Source: Shinella sumterensis
GTDB taxonomy: Bacteria; Pseudomonadota; Alphaproteobacteria; Rhizobiales; Rhizobiaceae
Assembly: GCF_004514425.2 (NCBI RefSeq)
Contig: NZ_MYFN02000001.1
Location: 186,001 to 250,000 of the forward strand
Length of the DNA stretch: 64,000 bases
Direction: 5' to 3'
Part shown: positions 58,317 through 64,000 of the stretch, one piece after another
How the letters are laid out: every line of letters begins with the position of its first letter
Numbering within the stretch: the stretch's first letter is position 1
The notes under the pieces: generated by a model
Databases searched by the model: none
What the model was told of the DNA's origin: nothing
What the model saw: only the letters and a program-made list of their open reading frames with translations
Made by a program: the position numbers and the translations under genes

Positions 58317-58784
58317 CGCCTTCGCTCCTTCATGGAGATGCTGCTGCTGCCCGGCATGGGACTGCCTCGAGGCAGGTTCACCTTCTTCATGAGACCGGAC
58401 CAATCCATGCAGATGATTGCTCTCGCCGATTTAGGCCGCATCAATGCCGAAATCCTGATGGCTCCGGATCGCTATTGCGGCAAAGTTATCGAGTTGGCCG
58501 GTGCGTCTGTTACCGGCAAGGACTTGCAAGATGCGTTCACAAAGGCAGCGGGTCGACCGATCATCTACAAGCGTTTTCCGGATGAATTGCTTGCGGCCAA
58601 TCCTTTCCTTCGCCGTTTAGCCGAGCTTCAGGATAGCGGCCTGCTCGCCGGAGCGGCCGACTTGACAGGGCTCGCGCGCGAATTCGGCCGTCTTGCTTCG
58701 CTCGAAGAATGGCTCGGTGGCCCCGGAAAAACGCTATTCGACGCGGCGCTCAATCATGACGGGGCCGAGGTGGCACTGCGTTAG
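58317..58784 (+). pseudogene. NmrA-family protein remnant (N-terminus missing)
   Basis: About 155 residues match the C-terminal half of NmrA/HSCARG-type NAD(P)-binding proteins: RSFMEMLLLPGMGLPRGRFT, FFMRPDQSMQMIALADLGRI, NAEILMAPDRYCGKVIELAG, then GPGKTLFDAALNHDG at the end. The Rossmann half with GxxGxxG is absent, and upstream sequence is unrelated. Probably a truncated, non-functional copy. A start at the Met of MQMIALAD would give a short protein of unknown use. Confidence 0.7.
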
Positions 58785-58871
58785 CGCGGTCCGGAGACGT
58801 TGTGCTCCGTGCGATAACGTTCTTCTCTCCACAACATGAAGAGGGGTGTGATTTCGCGCCCCCTCAGAGTT

Positions 58872-58883
58872 GGCATAACCTCA
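58872..58883 (+). promoter_or_regulatory. GGCATAACCTCA motif before the amino-acid importer
   Basis: An exact 12-base match to the sequence just upstream of the LysR-type gene at 62917-63834 (reverse strand 63850-63839). It lies about 250 bases before the ATPase gene at 59133. The remaining gap from 58785 to 59132 shows no gene. Confidence 0.5.
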
Positions 58884-59132
58884 AGTTTGGTGGGGCAGCA
58901 ATTTTTTCGCCCTGCTCAGCATACGGCAGAATGCTACCATCCTCATAATAAAGACGGGAACACGGCCTCAAGCGGAAATCCGACGGCCAATCACAACCAG
59001 GCAGCGCAGGCGATAACCGGCCCGCAGAGGCGGCGCGCGGGGTGCTGATCTATTGGGGGTCACGATGATATGGATGGCGCCATCCTTTGTTTGCCGGACG
59101 ACGATTGGCAGCGTGGCGGGGTACAGCCCGCA

Positions 59133-59897
59133 ATGATGCCAGCTTCGACCGACGCCCTCATCCGCCTGAAAACCCTCAGCAAGCACTACGGCAGCCACAC
59201 GGTTCTCGACGGCATCGATCTCGATGTGCGGTCCGGCGAGGTGCTTGCTATCATCGGGCCGAGCGGCTCCGGAAAAAGCACCCTGCTGCGCTGTATAAAC
59301 TATCTTGAGCCGCCGGATGGCGGGACCATCACGATCGGCTCGATGACGATCGACGCTGCTCGTCCGGTTGCGCGGGCGGAACTCTCCGGCCTGCGTCGAC
59401 GGGTCGGCATGGTGTTTCAGTCCTTCAACCTCTTCCCGCACATGTCGGTTCTGCGCAATGTCAGCCTTGCGCAGGAACGGGTGCTTGGTCGCGGTCGTGC
59501 AGAGGCGGAGGAGCGGTCCATGCAACTCCTCAAGCGGGTAGGGCTTGCAGACAAGGCGACACAGTTCCCGGTCCGTTGTTCGGGTGGCCAGCAGCAGCGC
59601 ATTGCCATTGCACGGTCTCTCGCCCTCGACCCCGAGATCATGCTTTTCGACGAGCCGACTTCGGCGCTTGATCCCGAACTTGGCCTGGAGGTTCTCGCCG
59701 TCATGCGGGAACTTGCCGAAACCGGTATGACGATGATCGTCGTCACGCATGAAATGGGGTTCGCCGAGAACGTTTCCGACACCGTCATGATCATGGCCGA
59801 TGGGCATATCGTCGAGAAGGGACCATCCAAGGAAATCATGCGCAATCCGCAGCAGGAGCGGACCAAACGCTTCCTTCGCGCGGTACACGACCGATGA
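59133..59897 (+). CDS. Polar amino-acid ABC transporter ATP-binding protein
   Basis: A 254-residue ATPase: Walker [15 protein letters not shown]-loop [11 protein letters not shown], signature [15 protein letters not shown] (Cys for the usual Leu), Walker [16 protein letters not shown], switch VTHEMGF. It begins the rightward importer operon; the Met at 59136 is an equally possible start. The end overlaps the permease start (ATGA). Confidence 0.9.
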   Translation: MMPASTDALIRLKTLSKHYGSHTVLDGIDLDVRSGEVLAIIGPSGSGKSTLLRCINYLEPPDGGTITIGSMTIDAARPVARAELSGLRRRVGMVFQSFNLFPHMSVLRNVSLAQERVLGRGRAEAEERSMQLLKRVGLADKATQFPVRCSGGQQQRIAIARSLALDPEIMLFDEPTSALDPELGLEVLAVMRELAETGMTMIVVTHEMGFAENVSDTVMIMADGHIVEKGPSKEIMRNPQQERTKRFLRAVHDR

Positions 59898-60538
59898 ACG
59901 CGGCGGACCTTCTGCCGCTCCTGCGCGGCTTGACCTGGACGGTCGCACTCACGGCCGGTGCCTTTTTCATTGGCGCCGTGCTTGGTGTCCCGCTGCTTGC
60001 GGCGCGGCGCAGCCGCCTCTGGCTGCTCCGCTTCATGGCCATGTCCGTTATCCAGATCGTGCGCGCCATCCCGCCGATCCTCTGGCTCTTCATCATCTTC
60101 TTTGGCCTTGGTATGGGCGTGATGCCGATCAGCCCGTTCAACGCCGCCCTGATGGGCCTCGGGCTGATCGCAGCGGCGAACCTGGCGGAAATCTATCGAG
60201 GCGCGGTCGCTTCCATCCATTTCGGTCAGTGGGAGGCCGCGGCGGCGCTCGATCTCGGCCGCTGGTCGACCTTCCGCGATATCGTCGCGCCCCAAGCCTT
60301 CCGCGTCGCGCTGCCATCGGCGGCGAGCTACCTGATAGGGCTGATGAAGGAGACCGCGGTCGCCTCGACCATCGGCGTGGCGGAACTTGCCTATCAGGGC
60401 AATCAGCTCTCCCAGCTGACGTTCCGAGGCCTTGAAGTCTTTGCGCTGGTCGGTCTCTTCTACGTGCTCCTGAGCCTGCCGATCTCCTGGCTCTCGCGCG
60501 TCGCCGACGGTTACCTCCGGGCAAAGGTGGCACGCTGA
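59894..60538 (+). CDS. Amino-acid ABC transporter permease
   Basis: A 214-residue permease, [20 protein letters not shown] and EAA-type loop [40 protein letters not shown]. It overlaps the ATPase gene by four bases and the next permease by one base, so all are translationally coupled. Confidence 0.92.
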   Translation: MNAADLLPLLRGLTWTVALTAGAFFIGAVLGVPLLAARRSRLWLLRFMAMSVIQIVRAIPPILWLFIIFFGLGMGVMPISPFNAALMGLGLIAAANLAEIYRGAVASIHFGQWEAAAALDLGRWSTFRDIVAPQAFRVALPSAASYLIGLMKETAVASTIGVAELAYQGNQLSQLTFRGLEVFALVGLFYVLLSLPISWLSRVADGYLRAKVAR

Positions 60539-61200
60539 TGTTTCCGACCCAAGACGAAATCTCCGCCTGGCTACCCGACCTTCTCGGCGGTCTCTCCATC
60601 AGCCTCCAGGTAACGGCCTTCAGCTTGCTGATCGGCATTCCTTTGGGCCTTCTCCTCGCATTGGGGGTTCTCGCCAGGAGCCGCTGGCTGCAAGTTATCA
60701 GTCTTTTCCTTGTGGAGATCGGCCGTGGCGCGCCGGCGCTGGTGCTTCTGCAATTCATTTATTTCGGCCTGCCGACGACGGGGTTGACGCTCGGCTCCTT
60801 CTCGGCCGCGATCATCGCCCTTGCCTGGAACACCGGCGCCTATACCAGCGAAATCATTCGCGCCAGCCTTCAGTCCGTCGCGCATGGTCAGCGGGAGGCG
60901 GCCGAAGCACTCGGCCTCAACCGGTTCGATGAGCTGCGCTACGTGCTTCTGCCGCAGGGTCTTCGGGTGGCACTTCCGGCGCTGCTCGGTTTCTCCATCC
61001 TGATCTTTCAGGGCACTTCGCTCTGCTTCACCATCGCGCTACCGGAGCTGGTGAGCCGGGCCTACGAGATAGGGTCGACGACCTTCCGCTACTTCCCCGC
61101 GCTTCTCGCCGCGGGTGTGCTCTATGCCGCCATCTCCATTCCCGCCGCACTTCTCGTCAGCCACGTCGAAAAGCGCGCCGGCCTCTACGCGCAACGTTGA
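60538..61200 (+). CDS. Amino-acid ABC transporter permease
   Basis: A 220-residue permease with VEIGRGAPALVLLQFIYFGL and EAA loop EAAEALGLNRFDELRYVLLP, then FSILIFQGTSLCFTIALPEL. It partners the 59894 protein and precedes the binding protein by 23 bases. Confidence 0.92.
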   Translation: MFPTQDEISAWLPDLLGGLSISLQVTAFSLLIGIPLGLLLALGVLARSRWLQVISLFLVEIGRGAPALVLLQFIYFGLPTTGLTLGSFSAAIIALAWNTGAYTSEIIRASLQSVAHGQREAAEALGLNRFDELRYVLLPQGLRVALPALLGFSILIFQGTSLCFTIALPELVSRAYEIGSTTFRYFPALLAAGVLYAAISIPAALLVSHVEKRAGLYAQR

Positions 61201-61223
61201 AACCAAGCTGAAAGGATACCTGC

Positions 61224-62063
61224 ATGCCGAAGACAATCACCACCACGCAGTTCCTCCTTGCCGGCATTGCCGGTCTGGCCCTGACGGCCGGGGTTGCATC
61301 CGCCCAGGAGTGCACGCCGAAGCACCAGTTCACCACGATCGAGGCGGGCACGCTGACCGTTGCGGTCACCACCTATGTTCCGCATTCCTTCGTCGATGAC
61401 AGCGGCAACATGAAAGGTATCGACGGCGATATCGCCGCAGAATTCGCCAAGCGCGAATGCCTGAAGGTCAAGGCTGTCGCGGTCGATCCGGCGGCGGCTA
61501 TCCAGTATGTCCTTTCCGGTCAAGCCGATATCGCGACCGGAGACTGGTACCGCACGGCCGAACGCGCGAAGGTGATGAGCCTTTCCGCCCCGCTCTACAC
61601 CGACCAGATGGGCATCTATTCCAAGGAAGGCTTCAAGAACGTTTCCGACCTCGAAGGCAAGCAGGTTGGTACGGTGCAGGGTTATCTCTGGGTCGCAGAC
61701 CTGAAGGCGATGCTCGGCGGTTCGCTGAAGCTCTATCCGAACTCCGTCAACATGCAGCAGGATCTTTCGTCGGGCCGCATCGATGTCGCGGTCGACGGCT
61801 ATTCGACCGGCGTCGTCGCGGAACAGAAGGGCGCGCTTGGCGACGTGAAGGTCAATGTCGCGGCTCCGGACCAGCGTGTGAAGGCCACCAAGGAAGCCGC
61901 TCAGGCAGCCTTCCCCTATTCGCTGAACGCCAAGGAATTCGGCGTCGCGCTCGATGCCGCGATTGCCGAAATGCATGCTGATGGCACGATCGTCACCATT
62001 CTCAAGTCCTACGGCTTGGATGGCACGGCCGCCGATACCGGCGCACCGCGTCTCGTCGAGTAA
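61224..62063 (+). CDS. Family-3 solute-binding protein
   Basis: A 279-residue periplasmic binding protein with signal peptide TTQFLLAGIAGLALTAGVAS ending at AQECT, then IEAGTLTVAVTTYVPHSFVD, IDGDIAAEFAKRECLKVKAV, IQYVLSGQADIATGDWYRTA, NMQQDLSSGRIDVAVDGYST. The ligand is unknown; the racemase-like gene downstream suggests an amino acid or hydantoin-like compound. Confidence 0.9.
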   Translation: MPKTITTTQFLLAGIAGLALTAGVASAQECTPKHQFTTIEAGTLTVAVTTYVPHSFVDDSGNMKGIDGDIAAEFAKRECLKVKAVAVDPAAAIQYVLSGQADIATGDWYRTAERAKVMSLSAPLYTDQMGIYSKEGFKNVSDLEGKQVGTVQGYLWVADLKAMLGGSLKLYPNSVNMQQDLSSGRIDVAVDGYSTGVVAEQKGALGDVKVNVAAPDQRVKATKEAAQAAFPYSLNAKEFGVALDAAIAEMHADGTIVTILKSYGLDGTAADTGAPRLVE

Positions 62064-62124
62064 CGACCAAGCGGGAGAGGGACCTCCCCCGCATTCCCCT
62101 GACATGGAATCGGAGAGAACAACG

Positions 62125-62859
62125 ATGACTGTCTATACGGTCACGCGTAAGACGCAGTCGTGGTATGGTGAGCAGATTGGCATCCTGATCCTTGATGCCG
62201 CCTATCCCTGCATCCCCGGCAATGTCGGCAATGCGACGACCTATGATTATCCCGTTCGCTTCCAGGAGGTGAGGGGCGCCTCGATCGACCGCCTGCTGAA
62301 CCAGCGCGATCCCGCCTTGAAGGATGTCTTCATCGAGGCCGCCGTCGAGTTGCAGAACCGGGGCGTCAAGGCAATCACGGGTGCTTGCGGCTTCATGGCC
62401 TATTTTCAGGAGGAAGTCGCCGCTGCGGTCGACGTCCCTGTCTTCCTTTCGAGCCTTATGCAGATTCCGTTCATGCATGCTCTGTGCGGTGGGCGGGTCG
62501 GCGTCATCACCGCGAACGCCACGCGATTGACGCCGCGCCACTTTGCCGCCTGCAACGTCGCCGATCACGTTCCCCTCGCCGTTGCCGGCATGGAGGGGCA
62601 GACGGAGTTTCGCGAGGCCATTCTGGAAGAGCGTGGAACGCTGGATTCCGCAGCCATCGAGCGGGAGGTGACGGAGGTGGCCCGGTGCCTCGTTGCGGAC
62701 AATCCCGATGTGCGCTCCATTCTGCTTGAATGCAGCGATCTGCCCCCCTATGCCCACGCCGTGCAAGCGGCGACCGGTCGACCGATCTTCGATTTCATCA
62801 CCATGATCAATTACGTGCAGCAAAGCATCGCGCGCCGCGCGTATACGGGCGCCATGTAG
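62125..62859 (+). CDS. Asp/Glu/hydantoin racemase-family protein
   Basis: A 244-residue protein of the aspartate/glutamate racemase superfamily. Two cysteines stand at the expected catalytic places: AITGACGFMAYFQEEVAAAV and SILLECSDLPPYAHAV; other segments are GNVGNATTYDYPVRFQEVRG, SLMQIPFMHALCGGRVGVIT. It may epimerise an amino acid, hydantoin or related acid, or cleave it (arylmalonate decarboxylase fold). GGAGAGAACAACG precedes the ATG. It is the last gene of the importer operon. Confidence 0.8.
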   Translation: MTVYTVTRKTQSWYGEQIGILILDAAYPCIPGNVGNATTYDYPVRFQEVRGASIDRLLNQRDPALKDVFIEAAVELQNRGVKAITGACGFMAYFQEEVAAAVDVPVFLSSLMQIPFMHALCGGRVGVITANATRLTPRHFAACNVADHVPLAVAGMEGQTEFREAILEERGTLDSAAIEREVTEVARCLVADNPDVRSILLECSDLPPYAHAVQAATGRPIFDFITMINYVQQSIARRAYTGAM

Positions 62860-62916
62860 CAAGCGAGCTTGAGGCGGATGCAGAACCGGTTATGCGGCTC
62901 GATCACGGCTCTCCTT

Positions 62917-63834
62917 CTAGGCCGCGCCGTCAGCGTCCTGCTCGATCAGCCAATCACGGAAAAGTTCAGCCCCGCGCTTTGGTGGGCGTTGCGCCGGCAT
63001 GATGATGTGGACCGCTTGTCCGGACCGATAGGATTCCCGAAGGGGAAGGACCAGCCGTCCGGCTTGTACATGGTCGTGGATGAGGTGCTTCCAGCCAAGT
63101 GCGATGCCCTGGCCAAGCACAGCCGCTTCGATGGAGCCAAGCGCATCGGTGAAGACGAAATCCTGTTTCAGCCGGGCAACCGGGACGGCATGGCGCTCCA
63201 GCCATTCGCGCCAGCCAAGACGGGTGCGGTGCCTTTCCTCGAAATTGAGCAGCGCATGCCGGAGGAGATCCGCCGGCTCGTGGATCGGCCCGTGCTCCCG
63301 TAGATAGTCGGGGCTGCACACCGGCATGACTTCTTCCGTCACAAAACGCCAGGAGTGGATGCCCGGCCATTTGCCGTTGCCGAGGCGTGCGGAAAGATCG
63401 ATATCCTCTTCCACCAGGTCCTGGTCGTCGCGGCTGCTTTCCTCGATGCGCAGCGACACATCGGGGTGCTTGGCCTTGAAGTCCTTCAATCGCGGGAGAA
63501 GCCACAGCTGCACGAAGGACGCGGAGAAGGAAACGCGCACCACATCATTCGAGTGCTTCTTCTGCAGCGACGAGATTACCATGTGCAGATGGTCGAACGC
63601 CTCTTGCGTTTCCTTGTAAAGCCGTTGTCCCTCCGCCGTCAGTTCCAGCCGGGTGTGATCGCGGCGAAAGAGCTTCAGTCCCGTCGCCTCTTCCAGCAGG
63701 CGGATCGTCTTGCTGACCGCTGGCTGGCTGACATTCAACTCCTGCGCGGCGGCGGTGAAGCTGCGCCGTCGGGCTGCGGCCTCGAAGCAGAAGAGGTAGT
63801 TGGCGGACGGAACGAGCGAGCGGAGCCTGTGCAT
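62917..63834 (-). CDS. LysR-family regulator, GcvA type
   Basis: A 305-residue LysR protein: LRSLVPSANYLFCFEAAARR, RSFTAAAQELNVSQPAVSKT, IRLLEEATGLKLFRRDHTRL with a typical GcvA-type effector domain (RDDQDLVEEDIDLSARLGNG, WPGIHSWRFVTEEVMPVCSP, WREWLERHAV, GSIEAAVLGQGIALGWKHLI). It is divergent to the FAD oxidoreductase gene and convergent to the importer operon. Exactly the same 12 bases occur upstream of its own start and upstream of the importer operon. Confidence 0.9.
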   Translation of the reverse strand: MHRLRSLVPSANYLFCFEAAARRRSFTAAAQELNVSQPAVSKTIRLLEEATGLKLFRRDHTRLELTAEGQRLYKETQEAFDHLHMVISSLQKKHSNDVVRVSFSASFVQLWLLPRLKDFKAKHPDVSLRIEESSRDDQDLVEEDIDLSARLGNGKWPGIHSWRFVTEEVMPVCSPDYLREHGPIHEPADLLRHALLNFEERHRTRLGWREWLERHAVPVARLKQDFVFTDALGSIEAAVLGQGIALGWKHLIHDHVQAGRLVLPLRESYRSGQAVHIIMPAQRPPKRGAELFRDWLIEQDADGAA

Positions 63835-63838
63835 AATC

Positions 63839-63850
63839 TGAGGTTATGCC
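63839..63850 (-). promoter_or_regulatory. GGCATAACCTCA motif between the LysR gene and the FAD oxidoreductase gene
   Basis: Reads GGCATAACCTCA on the minus strand, immediately before the LysR start; on that strand TGAGG-N7-CCTCA also makes an inverted repeat. LysR proteins usually bind such sites in divergent promoters. Confidence 0.5.
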
Positions 63851-63926
63851 CCTCAAGAATTTTTAGCAAGATTACAGGCCTGGAGGCGGTTTGTAGGCTG
63901 GTGAAAATTCATTCGAGGGACTCTCC

Positions 63927-64000
63927 ATGCAAACTCATGCTCGCGCCGTCGTCATCGGCGGTGGCTGCGTTGGCGCTGCCATCCTCTACGGTCTTGCCAA
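63927..64000 (+). CDS. FAD-dependent oxidoreductase, DAO type (partial, cut by window end)
   Basis: Only the first 24 codons are visible: THARAVVIGGGCVGAAILYG is a classic N-terminal FAD-binding GxGxxG segment of the D-amino-acid oxidase/sarcosine dehydrogenase/dimethylglycine dehydrogenase family. GAGGGA precedes the ATG. Divergent from the GcvA-type regulator, which likely controls it. The exact substrate cannot be told. Confidence 0.75.
   Translation, partial: MQTHARAVVIGGGCVGAAILYGLA

Noticed and set aside
1-64000. Genomic island, prophage, transposon, CRISPR or tRNA gene
   Set aside because: No integrase, transposase, phage gene, direct-repeat array or tRNA-like cloverleaf was recognised, and codon style looks even throughout.

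Overview
The window is GC-rich, densely coded alphaproteobacterial DNA, most likely from the Rhizobiaceae (Rhizobium/Ensifer/Shinella type). The grounds are the many solute-uptake ABC operons, the DUF982, DUF6894 and DUF3175 small proteins, and promoters of the rhizobial general-stress (RpoE2/EcfG) type, GGAAC-N18/19-TT. No tRNA, rRNA, CRISPR array, transposase or integrase was seen.

Layout. 1-2.0 kb: 5' part of an aldehyde dehydrogenase gene and an SfnB-like flavin monooxygenase. 2.3-6.1 kb: an AGE-family sugar isomerase and small membrane proteins. 6.2-10.6 kb: an unusual three-gene unit of exported protein, DKNYY-repeat protein and a divergent ten-helix SecY-like protein. 10.7-21.8 kb: a stress island with two Crp/Fnr regulators, an EcfG-like sigma factor, NDH-2, topoisomerase IB, BON, flavodoxin-like, SDR and many small proteins. 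Nearly every transcription unit there has a GGAAC-N18/19-TT promoter, while the units around the first Crp/Fnr gene and the sigma gene instead carry an FNR-geometry palindrome, GTACG-N4-CGTAC. 21.9-33.2 kb: two divergent operons for quinate/shikimate-type aromatic compounds (shikimate dehydrogenase, dehydroquinase, TIM-barrel isomerase, ABC importer; intradiol dioxygenase, hydratase, HpaI aldolase). A GntR protein controls them, and its probable operator sits in both promoters. The left end of this block is a deletion scar joining two gene remnants.

33.3-36.7 kb: phospholipase D-like enzyme, small proteins (two more with stress promoters, one frameshifted) and a PagL-like outer-membrane protein. 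36.7-42.3 kb: IclR regulator, RidA, a polar amino-acid ABC importer and a divergent D-serine-dehydratase/D-threonine-aldolase-like PLP enzyme, a plausible D-hydroxyamino-acid catabolic unit.

42.7-56.5 kb: a long co-directional cluster with a taurine/nitrate-type ABC importer, LysR regulator, four different RraA/HMG-aldolase-family proteins, a DUF1932 dehydrogenase, an enolase-superfamily dehydratase, a GlcD-like FAD oxidase, a second substrate-binding protein and a BisC-like molybdenum enzyme. I do not recognise this as a described pathway. 56.6-58.8 kb: an orphan family-5 binding protein and an NmrA remnant. 58.9-64 kb: an amino-acid ABC importer, an Asp/Glu/hydantoin racemase-like protein, a GcvA-like LysR regulator and the start of an FAD oxidoreductase. 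An identical 12-bp motif in front of the importer and in front of the LysR gene suggests one regulon.
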